A DNA stretch of 21,603 nt, from contig DASQZW010000342.1 of assembly GCA_035638495.1 (NCBI GenBank), forward strand, positions 1 to 21,603, written 5' to 3'. The DNA comes from CF-161 sp035638495. Its GTDB lineage: Bacteria; Chloroflexota; Dormibacteria; Dormibacterales; Dormibacteraceae. Below, in pieces: positions 7,763 to 13,664 of the stretch (position 1 is the stretch's first letter; every line of letters starts with the position of its first letter). A program made the translations under genes and the position numbers. The notes under the pieces were generated by a model that worked only from the letters and a program-made list of their open reading frames with translations, ran no database searches and was not told the DNA's origin.

Positions 7763-8281
7763 CTATTCGGTCAGGCGGGCCCAGACGGCGTCCAGGGCCG
7801 CGTCCGCCAGGGCGTGCATCTCCGCGTCGGTGCGGTCCTGGATCGGGTGCGCGACGAAGACGCCGGCGGGCTCGAAGCCCAGCGACCGGGCCTGGGCAGC
7901 CGCGGCCTCGACGAACTCGGTCGAGGCAACGTACACCGCCGGCACGCCCTGACCCTCGAGGGCCGTCATGTCGTGCACACTGCACGACGTGCAGGACCCT
8001 CAATCGGCGAGGGCCTCGACCACCGCCTCGCAGCGCGAAGCCACCTCCTGGCGCAGGTCCGCCGGTGCGGGCTTCGTGAAGGTCGGCTTGTGGAAGCGGA
8101 GCACCTCGACGCCGCGGCCCGCCAGCAGCTCCTCCAGGCGGTCGAGGAAGACGTCGCCGCGCGGCTTGGAGATGTCCAGGAGGCCCACGGTCAGGCCGCG
8201 CAGCGAGGCGGGGCGCGCCACCCGCTGACGCGCCGCCGGCTGACGCTCGCTCGTCGGGTCCAGCAGCTCGGTTCGAGTCAT
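7763..8281 (-). CDS. UGSC-family selenoprotein (in-frame TGA = selenocysteine)
   Basis: Read through an in-frame TGA at 8000-8002, this is a single 172-residue protein with selenocysteine at position 94 in the motif U94-G-S-C97-T-S-C100. Upstream: GLLDISKPRGDVFLDRLEELL (31-52) and FHKPTFTKPAP (63-73). Downstream: SVHDMTALEGQGVPAVYVAS (101-120) and VAHPIQ, all in one frame. These match my recollection of UGSC (seleno)proteins, first noted in marine metagenomes, whose homologues carry U or C at this site. ATG at 8281 overlaps the upstream stop (ATGA), with GGGAGG about 7 nt before it. A perfect hairpin starts 11 nt after the TGA. UxxC suggests a redox centre; the reaction is unknown. Reading the TGA as a stop would leave a 93-residue stump and a 71-residue orphan. 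Confidence 0.85.
7970..7988 (-). promoter_or_regulatory. Candidate bacterial SECIS hairpin
   Basis: On the minus strand GTCGTGCA, loop GTG, TGCACGAC form a perfect 8-bp stem with a 3-nt loop (perhaps 5 nt after fraying). The stem begins 11 nt after the TGA at 8000-8002 and the loop 19 nt after it, with G at the start of the loop. From memory, this agrees with bacterial SECIS rules: upper stem about 11 nt after UGA, apical loop roughly 16-37 nt after UGA, G in the first loop positions. It would be bound by SelB to decode the TGA as selenocysteine. Confidence 0.75.
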
Positions 8282-9708
8282 TCGCGCACCTCCCTGGTCA
8301 CCGGCTCGCTCCCCGTCGCGCCGCTGACCCAGCCGCCGATTATCGCCGAGAACAGGCCCGCGGTCCCGCCCGCATGGACGATCAGCAGGCCATCCCGCCG
8401 GAACTTGGGCACGTCCGCGTCGGCCAGGGCGGCCGGCATGCCCTCCGCGATGCCGCCGGCACCACGCACGAGCTCGGACCCGGGCCGGCGGAGCAGCGCG
8501 TCCAGCTCCCCCTGCAGCCGCGCCCTGGACCAGCCCGCCTCGCGGAACACGCGGCCGTGCTCCGGGGAAACCACCAGCACCGCGTCCCACGCCAGCGCCA
8601 GCTTCGGGTGGGCGACCGCCTGCAGGCACGCGGCGTAGGTGCGCGCGAGCGACTCCGGCATACGCGACAGCTGGTCGGCCACCGGCTGGAGGCCCGAGCC
8701 CGCGAAGAGCGTGACCGCGGAGGAGCCGGGTGCCATTCCGCGGTGGACCGCCAGCGGCTCCCACGGGGAGCCCCGCTCGTCCTCCGCGAAGCAGAAGGTG
8801 TACTTGCCCGGGTTGCCGTGGGTCGCCCGGTCGACGCCGCCGGGCCGGCCGCCGCCGACGTTGCGGACGACGAGCTGGAGCGCGCGCCCGATGGTCGCAT
8901 TGGCCCTGCTGCCCTGGCCGAGGGCGTTGCCGCCCGAGTTCATGCCGATCCGCGCCGCGATCGGGCCGTTGACGATGACGACGGGGCCCGACGACCAGGT
9001 GGTGGCGAGCAGGCCGTGCATGTTGAACTCGCCCGTGCACGCCGCCTCGACCGCGGTCAGCACCACCGGCAGGTACTCGGGCCGGCAGCCCGCGAGCACC
9101 GCGTTGATCGCGACCTTCTCCACCGTGCACTCGACCAGGTCGGGCGGCACCACCGCCACGACCTCCTGCGGATCGCGGAGGGTGCCCTGGAGCATGCGGA
9201 AGACGCGCTCGCGCGTGGGCGGCACGACCGGCAGGCCGTCCGTCCACCCACGCGCCTCCATCGCCTCGAAGTCGTCCTCGAGATCGCCCACCTCGATCCG
9301 GCGCGAGCGGAGCGTCTCGCCGCGGAAGCGAGCCGAAAGCACCTCCGGCATGCCCGGGTCGAGCGTGCGGGAGCCGCAGCCGGCACGGTGCTCGGGAAGC
9401 CCCTCGCCGAGGCCCGGCACGCCCGTCACCCGCTCCCAGTCCGCACGCAGCCAGCCCTGCAGGGTCCCCGTCACCCGGCCCGACTCGACGGTGAGCAGCG
9501 TCGGCACGATCTCGACGCCGGCCTCGTACGAGCGGCGGAGATCGGTGTCGTCGACCGCTCCCAGTCCTGGCGGGAAGTCGGGGTCCTCCTGCGTGAAGAT
9601 CGTGAGCGCCGCGCCGCTGTCGCGAAGGCGTGCCAGCGCCGGGACCACCATCTGGCACGTGGGACACGAAGCCTTGACGAAGACCGCACAGCCGTCCGGC
9701 AGTTCCAC
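8278..9708 (-). CDS. Thioredoxin-like domain fused to a large conserved domain of unknown function
   Basis: 476 residues from GTG at 9708. Residues 1-90 look like a thioredoxin fold: VFVKASCPTCQMV (9-21) with C15-P-T-C18, and EIVPTLLTV (66-74) carrying the cis-proline. A region of about 350 residues follows that I recognise only as a conserved unnamed family. Landmarks are GWTDGLPVVPPT (154-165), CTVEKVAINAVLAGCRPEYLP (194-214), SSGPVVIVNGP (239-249), MNSGGNALGQG (256-266), GNPGKYTFCFAED (298-310) and VHAGGTAGLFSAIIGGW (444-460). Its stop overlaps the selenoprotein ATG, so the two are translationally coupled. It probably supplies or accepts thiol electrons for the UGSC protein (inference). 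TACGCT (plus strand 9715-9720) lies 6 nt before the GTG, and no Shine-Dalgarno is visible, consistent with a leaderless mRNA. An open frame continues upstream without any start codon. Confidence 0.85.
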   Translation of the reverse strand: MELPDGCAVFVKASCPTCQMVVPALARLRDSGAALTIFTQEDPDFPPGLGAVDDTDLRRSYEAGVEIVPTLLTVESGRVTGTLQGWLRADWERVTGVPGLGEGLPEHRAGCGSRTLDPGMPEVLSARFRGETLRSRRIEVGDLEDDFEAMEARGWTDGLPVVPPTRERVFRMLQGTLRDPQEVVAVVPPDLVECTVEKVAINAVLAGCRPEYLPVVLTAVEAACTGEFNMHGLLATTWSSGPVVIVNGPIAARIGMNSGGNALGQGSRANATIGRALQLVVRNVGGGRPGGVDRATHGNPGKYTFCFAEDERGSPWEPLAVHRGMAPGSSAVTLFAGSGLQPVADQLSRMPESLARTYAACLQAVAHPKLALAWDAVLVVSPEHGRVFREAGWSRARLQGELDALLRRPGSELVRGAGGIAEGMPAALADADVPKFRRDGLLIVHAGGTAGLFSAIIGGWVSGATGSEPVTREVRE

Positions 9709-9714
9709 GGCGAC

Positions 9715-9720
9715 AGCGTA
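9715..9720 (-). promoter_or_regulatory. -10 element of the thioredoxin-fusion/selenoprotein operon
   Basis: TACGCT (minus strand) fits TAnnnT and ends 6 nt before the GTG at 9708, so transcription would begin at or next to the start codon. No clear -35 is seen. Part of a divergent control region shared with the R2-like oxidase. Confidence 0.5.
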
Positions 9721-9735
9721 CGACCGCTGAGTCCA

Positions 9736-9770
9736 GATCCACCGACCCGCGCCGAGCGAGTTGGTGGATC
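9736..9770. repeat. Inverted repeat between divergent redox genes, possible operator
   Basis: GATCCACC at 9736-9743 and its exact complement GGTGGATC at 9763-9770, 19 nt apart, lie between the two divergent -10 elements. The spacing gives about two and a half helical turns centre to centre, suitable for a dimeric or looping regulator, but 8-bp arms could arise by chance in this composition. Confidence 0.35.
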
Positions 9771-9775
9771 CGGGC

Positions 9776-9803
9776 TTGGTGGTGCCCTGGCGTGCAGTAC
9801 GAT
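9776..9803 (+). promoter_or_regulatory. Promoter of the R2-like oxidase gene
   Basis: TTGGTG (9776-9781), a 16-nt spacer and TACGAT (9798-9803), followed after 7 nt by the ATG at 9811. No ribosome binding site lies before the ATG, so the transcript would be leaderless. Confidence 0.55.
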
Positions 9804-9810
9804 CCAGTAC

Positions 9811-10884
9811 ATGCAGAACTCGGTGCAGGAAATCGTCCGCAAGGTCGAGGACGCGCCGCTCCAGGACCTGGTGCGCATCTCGATGGACGAGGTGCAGGTC
9901 CAGATGGACAGCTACCTCGCCCCGGACATGGACTCGACCTCCCTCTACCGGCGCTGGGAGAAGCAGCAGTGGGCGGTCTCGGACCTCGACTTCACGGCTG
10001 ACCAGCAGCAGTGGAACACGCTCGACGAGGCGCAGCGCGACACCGTGCGGCGCACGATGATCCTGTTCTTCATCGGCGAGCAGGCCGTCACCGACACGCT
10101 CTCGCCCATCCTGCACGCGGCGCCCCACGAGGACGAGCGCATCTTCCTCGCCACCCAGATCGCGGACGAGGCGCGGCACACGGTCTTCTTCCAGCGCTTC
10201 TTCGACGAGGTCCTGCAGGTGCGTGGCGGCCTCAGCAGCGCGCTGTCGGTCGTGGGACCCGAGGCCACGAAGGGATTCCGGCGCATCTTCGAGACGGACC
10301 TCATCGACGCGACGGAGGCCGTCCGCAGGGACCCGAAGGACCTCACGTCCTGGGTGGAGGCGGTCGTCACGTACCACCTCATCATCGAGGGCTACCTGGC
10401 CCTCACCGGCCAGCGGGCGCTGCTCCGGTTCTTCCGCGCGGTCGGCCTGATGCCGGGCTTCACGGCCGGCTTCACGGCCGTCGCAAGGGACGAGTCGCGT
10501 CACATCGGCTTCGGCGTGCTGGTGCTCCGGCGGCGGCTGCGCGACGACCCCGAGCTGGCCCGCGTCGTCGCCCGCAAGGTGCTCGAGCTGGCGGAGCCGA
10601 CCGTGCTGACGGTGGTCGACCCCGAGACGCTGCTCAAGTTCGAGCATCCCTCGGTGATGCCCGAGGAGATGCGCCAGGACCCGACCGAGATGCGCTCGTT
10701 CGCGATCGATTCCCTGGCCAAGCGGCTGCGCTCCGTGGGCATCAGCGACGCGGTGATCGCCGACATCGCGGGTCAGTACAGCCCGATCTACGACCGGCTC
10801 TGGACGCAGTACGAGGAGATCCACGGCGAGGAGCACCCGGTGCGCTGGTACCAGCAGCAGGCCGCGGCGGCGGCCGCCGGCTAG
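9811..10884 (+). CDS. R2-like ligand-binding oxidase (R2lox)
   Basis: 357-residue ferritin-like di-metal protein. Metal ligands in order: Glu90 (FIGEQAV), Glu120 and His123 (ADEARH), Glu193 (IIEGYLALTG), Glu228 and His231 (RDESRH). Val93 lies three residues after Glu90 and Tyr188 five before Glu193. These are the spacings of the Val-Tyr pair that forms the ether cross-link in R2lox (V71/Y162 in the Mycobacterium protein), separating it from ribonucleotide reductase R2, where a radical tyrosine sits elsewhere. R2lox proteins bind a Mn/Fe site and a fatty-acid-like ligand; the physiological reaction is unresolved. A leaderless-type promoter directly precedes the ATG. It faces the thioredoxin-fusion/selenoprotein operon. 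The stretch after about residue 320 is an ordinary helix with an Ala-rich tail. Confidence 0.9.
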   Translation: MQNSVQEIVRKVEDAPLQDLVRISMDEVQVQMDSYLAPDMDSTSLYRRWEKQQWAVSDLDFTADQQQWNTLDEAQRDTVRRTMILFFIGEQAVTDTLSPILHAAPHEDERIFLATQIADEARHTVFFQRFFDEVLQVRGGLSSALSVVGPEATKGFRRIFETDLIDATEAVRRDPKDLTSWVEAVVTYHLIIEGYLALTGQRALLRFFRAVGLMPGFTAGFTAVARDESRHIGFGVLVLRRRLRDDPELARVVARKVLELAEPTVLTVVDPETLLKFEHPSVMPEEMRQDPTEMRSFAIDSLAKRLRSVGISDAVIADIAGQYSPIYDRLWTQYEEIHGEEHPVRWYQQQAAAAAAG

Positions 10885-10941
10885 GCCGGTATTCGGTTGT
10901 GAAGGTGCCGTGACGAGCGGCCGTTCGACACGCCGATCGTA

Positions 10942-10957
10942 GCGAACGTCCGTTCGC
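10942..10957. promoter_or_regulatory. LexA (SOS) box-like palindrome
   Basis: GCGAACG-TC-CGTTCGC is a perfect palindrome containing GAAC-N4-GTTC, the core of Gram-positive and actinobacterial LexA boxes. It lies in the 86-nt gap between the convergent R2lox and mnmA genes. On the minus strand a TACGAT follows it directly (plus strand 10935-10940), as in an SOS promoter reading away from mnmA, but only a 16- to 27-codon frame lies there. Alternatively it is a stem acting as a weak bidirectional terminator; no T-run follows. Confidence 0.45.
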
Positions 10958-10970
10958 GAGGCAACCTCCT

Positions 10971-12020
10971 TTACCGGGCGGCGATGGTGCCGCCGCCGAG
11001 CACGCGGGTCCCCCGGTACAGGACCGCGGCCTGCCCCGGCGCGGCGGCCGAGAACGGCTCGGCGAGCTCCAGCGCGCCGGCATCGTAGACCGCCGGCAGC
11101 GGCCGCGCGCGATAGCGCAGGCGCGCCTCGCAGACGAGCGGGCCGGCCGGCGCCTCGGCAACCCAGCGCACGTCCTCCAGCTCGATGCGTCGCTCCGCCA
11201 GCTCGCCGCGACGGCCGACCACGAGCCGGTTGGCGTTCGCGTCGACCGCCTTCACGTACCACGGTCCCGGCTCCGCCAGCTGGCCGAGGCCCTCCCGCTG
11301 CCCAACCGTGTAGAGCGCCGCGCCGCGGTGCGTGCCCAGCCGCCGGCCGCCCCCGTCGACGACCTCGCCCGCGGCCACGGGCACGTGTCGGGCCAGGTAA
11401 GCGGCCGTGTCGCCGCGGGGCACGAAGCAGATCTCCATGCTGTCGGGCTTGTCGGCGACAGGCAGCCCCAGCGAGCGCGCGATCGCTCGCACCTCCGGCT
11501 TGGTCAGCTCGCCGAGCGGAAAGGCGATCCGGGCCAGGCGCTCGCGGTCCAGGTGGTAGAGGACGTACGACTGGTCCTTCATCTCGTCCACCGCGGCGTG
11601 CAGCTCGGGCCCGTCGGCGCCGGATACGACGCGCGCGTAGTGGCCGGTTGCCAGCGCCTCGAAGCCCAGGTCGAGCACCCGCCGCAGCATCAGGTCGAAC
11701 CGGACGAACGCGTTGCACCGGAGGCACGGGTTCGGCGTTCGGCCAGCCGCGTAGGCGCGGTGGAACGGCTCGATGACCCGCTCGCCGAACTCGCGCTCCA
11801 GGTTCCAGACGTAGTACGGAATGCCCAGCAGGCTGGCCACTCGGCGCGCGTCCTCGACTGCGGACAGCGAGCAGCAGCCGCCGTGGCGTGCCGACTCCTC
11901 GCCGTCGTCGCGCGGCCACTGCTGCAGAGTCACGCCGACGACGTCGTGCCCGGCTCGCCGCAGGAGCGCGGCCGCGACGCTGGAATCCACCCCGCCCGAG
12001 AGGGCGACCGCGACTCGCAT
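10971..12020 (-). CDS. mnmA: tRNA-specific 2-thiouridylase
   Basis: 349 residues. The enzyme activates U34 of Lys, Glu and Gln tRNAs with ATP and transfers sulfur to make 2-thiouridine. The PP-loop SGGVDSS is at 8-14. The catalytic cysteines are Cys102 (in NPCLRCN, 97-103) and Cys198 (SMEICFV, 194-200). TGHYAR (125-130), MKDQSYVLY (147-155), YTVGQREGLG and a C-terminal beta-barrel ending LYRGTRVLGGGTI complete the family pattern. A second cysteine (Cys99) in the NPCxxCN motif is common outside proteobacteria. ATG at 12020 begins right at the fold; TACACT lies 9 nt upstream. Convergent with R2lox, divergent from a small TPR-like frame. Confidence 0.97.
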   Translation of the reverse strand: MRVAVALSGGVDSSVAAALLRRAGHDVVGVTLQQWPRDDGEESARHGGCCSLSAVEDARRVASLLGIPYYVWNLEREFGERVIEPFHRAYAAGRTPNPCLRCNAFVRFDLMLRRVLDLGFEALATGHYARVVSGADGPELHAAVDEMKDQSYVLYHLDRERLARIAFPLGELTKPEVRAIARSLGLPVADKPDSMEICFVPRGDTAAYLARHVPVAAGEVVDGGGRRLGTHRGAALYTVGQREGLGQLAEPGPWYVKAVDANANRLVVGRRGELAERRIELEDVRWVAEAPAGPLVCEARLRYRARPLPAVYDAGALELAEPFSAAAPGQAAVLYRGTRVLGGGTIAAR

Positions 12021-12029
12021 CAGGAGGCC

Positions 12030-12035
12030 AGTGTA
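12030..12035 (-). promoter_or_regulatory. -10 element of mnmA
   Basis: TACACT on the minus strand fits TAnnnT and ends 9 nt before the mnmA ATG. This predicts a leader of about 2-3 nt and therefore essentially leaderless translation. No good -35 is seen. Confidence 0.45.
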
Positions 12036-12038
12036 CGG

Positions 12039-12275
12039 ATGACCACAGCCGCGACCTTCGATGACCTGCGCCCGACCTGCCACGCCCGCAATCGAGAGGG
12101 CAAGCACGAGGAGGCGCTGGCCGCGGCCGAGGAGGCGCGGCTCAGGTTCCCGGAACGGCGCGACCTCAGCCGGTACCTGGTCGCCTGCACGAACGTGGCC
12201 ATGGGCCGCCTCGCCGGCGCCATCGTCGCGATGGGGAGGCCGAGGCCGAGAACCGCCTCGGTCAGAGCGCCCTGA
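12039..12275 (+). CDS. Small TPR-like protein, possibly a truncated remnant
   Basis: 78 residues from ATG at 12039, with AGGAGG 11 nt upstream. The pattern 'R-x-x-G-K-H-E-E-A-L-A-A-A-E-x-A-x-x-R-F-P' followed by 'YLVACTNVAMGRLAGAIVAM' resembles the helical repeat found near the start or end of some hydrolases and TPR proteins, where the next part would continue 'ALxxL'. Here the helix breaks into PRPRTASVRAP and stops. Its last 14 nt overlap the end of the convergent deacetylase gene. It may be the first repeat of a gene truncated by deletion or frameshift, or a free-standing small protein. The family is not identified with certainty. Confidence 0.4.
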   Translation: MTTAATFDDLRPTCHARNREGKHEEALAAAEEARLRFPERRDLSRYLVACTNVAMGRLAGAIVAMGRPRPRTASVRAP

Positions 12276-13311
12276 TCGCCTCGACGGTGTGGAGGCCGTG
12301 CATGTGCATGAGCACGACGCCGCCCCGGGCCCGGATCATCGCCACCATCACGTCCGCCGGCGTCCCCGCCCAGTCCCGCGTGTCCACGTCCCAGAGCTGG
12401 ATGCGATAGCCGAGCGACGCTGCCACCGACGCCACTCGGCCGCTCCGGTCCATGGCGCCGTACGGCGGCCGGAAGAGGTCGCAGCCCACCGAGACGCCGC
12501 GCTCGATCTCCGACCGGATCGCGGCGGCACTCAGCCGGGACAGGTCGGGGTGCGAGTACGTGTGGTTGCAGACCCGGTGCCCGGCGGCCAACAGCGCCGG
12601 CACGAGCCACGGCAGCTGGTCACGGCACTGGCCGGTCGGGAAGAAGATGGCGTGCAGCTGGCGGTCCGCCAGCGCCGACAGGATGGCCTGGATGGCCTCC
12701 GGCGTGCCGCAGTCGTCGAAGGTGAGCGTGAACGGGAACGGGACCGACGGGGGGCGCCAGACCGTGGCGAACGTGAAGCTGCCCAGCGCCGCCAGGTTGC
12801 CCCCCGCGGCGGGAAAGCCGCCCACCGTGACCCGGTAGGCCGAGTGGTAGGCCAGCGGCGCGGCCGGGTGGAAGAGCAGGGTCCGGTCGTCGGGCCACTC
12901 CAGCGTGCCGTCGACCGCCGGCTCGATGCGGAACGAGCGGAGCACCGAGCCCACCGCCATCGGCCGCGAGAACTCGAATCGGACGATCGTGTCGATGGGG
13001 GCGTGCTCCGGTCCCGGCTGGGCCAGCCGGACCTCCGGGCCGGCGTCCCGCGCCCGCGACGAGCCCGGCAGCCGGCCGCCGCCGCCCGGCAGCTCGTGCG
13101 GTCCCGCCCGCACGACTCCGCTCAGGCGCAGCTGGTCGAGCAGGCGGGCGCCGACGGCTTCACGCGGCACGTCGGCCACGGCGGCCGGCGGCACGGACGT
13201 CGCGCTGCCCGCGGAGGACGTCGCGGTGGCGGCCGGCGCGCCCACTCCGAGGCACGCGATCGCGATCACGACCAGCCGTCCGGCTGCCAGGCGGCTCCGC
13301 CAGGCACGCAT
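12262..13311 (-). CDS. Secreted polysaccharide deacetylase with Ig-like domain
   Basis: 349 residues with a signal peptide (basic start, hydrophobic 12-24, cleavage near ATATSS). A linker leads to an SbsA-type bacterial Ig-like domain (about 104-165; PIDTIVRFEFSRPM, then LAYHSAYRVTV), followed by a NodB deacetylase domain (about 193-345). Motif 1 is TFDDCG (197-202) with a Cys where Gly is usual. Motif 2 is HTYSH (His250 and His254, metal ligands with Asp200). Motif 3 is RPPYG (281-285), then WDVDTRDW (307-314) and VLMHMHG (333-339). It should remove N-acetyl groups from cell-wall or other polysaccharides outside the cell. ATG at 13311 has GGGGAGGAG about 7 nt upstream. It lies 42 nt downstream of the sulfur-carrier gene, perhaps in its operon. 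Confidence 0.93.
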   Translation of the reverse strand: MRAWRSRLAAGRLVVIAIACLGVGAPAATATSSAGSATSVPPAAVADVPREAVGARLLDQLRLSGVVRAGPHELPGGGGRLPGSSRARDAGPEVRLAQPGPEHAPIDTIVRFEFSRPMAVGSVLRSFRIEPAVDGTLEWPDDRTLLFHPAAPLAYHSAYRVTVGGFPAAGGNLAALGSFTFATVWRPPSVPFPFTLTFDDCGTPEAIQAILSALADRQLHAIFFPTGQCRDQLPWLVPALLAAGHRVCNHTYSHPDLSRLSAAAIRSEIERGVSVGCDLFRPPYGAMDRSGRVASVAASLGYRIQLWDVDTRDWAGTPADVMVAMIRARGGVVLMHMHGLHTVEAIRAL

Positions 13312-13353
13312 GACCTCTCTCCTCCCCTCTCGATGCGCCCGTCGGCGCGCTGA

Positions 13354-13632
13354 TTAGACGGACCCGCCCGCCACCGCCGGGACGATCGCGATCTCGTCCG
13401 ACTCGTGCAGCGCCGAGTCCAGCCCCTGCCCGAGCCGGACGTCCTCGTCGTTCAGGAACAGGTTGACGAACTGCCGCGGCTCGCCCTCGTCGTCGAGAAG
13501 GCGGCCCTTGAAGCCCGGAAACCGGGAGTCCAGCTGGTCGATGGCCGAGCGCAGGTCGCCGGCCTCGACCGAAACCGTCGGCTCACCGCCGCTGAGGCTG
13601 CGCAGCGGACCGGGGATGCGGAACACGGGCAC
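13354..13632 (-). CDS. MoaD/ThiS-family ubiquitin-like sulfur carrier
   Basis: 92-residue beta-grasp protein: VFRIPGPLRSLSGG (3-16), an interior ALHESDEIAIVPAVAGG and the C-terminus AGGSV. The family works through a C-terminal Gly-Gly that is adenylated and turned into a thiocarboxylate. Here Ser91-Val92 follow the GG, so a protease (for example a JAMM/Mec-type enzyme) would have to trim it. GTG at 13632 has AAGGAG 8 nt upstream. It sits 32 nt behind the threonine-synthase-like gene, recalling CysO with CysM in mycobacteria, where a sulfur carrier feeds a PLP enzyme making cysteine. A molybdopterin role is less likely because no moa genes are nearby. Confidence 0.88.
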   Translation of the reverse strand: MPVFRIPGPLRSLSGGEPTVSVEAGDLRSAIDQLDSRFPGFKGRLLDDEGEPRQFVNLFLNDEDVRLGQGLDSALHESDEIAIVPAVAGGSV

Positions 13633-13664
13633 TTCGCGAACTCCTTGCCAAAAAGCTGGGGAAG

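Noticed and set aside
8000..8002. The TGA as an ordinary stop (selenoprotein gene as pseudogene or truncated gene)
   Set aside because: Frame and family-like sequence continue unbroken past it, the codon falls on the U of the UGSC motif, and a well-placed hairpin follows.
9811..10884. Class I ribonucleotide reductase beta subunit (nrdF/nrdB)
   Set aside because: The Val-Tyr pair positioned as in R2lox, and no nrd alpha gene nearby, favour R2lox.
8278..11919. A single minus-strand open frame of 1213 codons covering the fusion gene, R2lox and part of mnmA
   Set aside because: Only the part downstream of GTG 9708 has recognisable protein features. Upstream of it the frame is antisense to R2lox and in the wrong frame across mnmA, as expected for GC-rich shadow frames.
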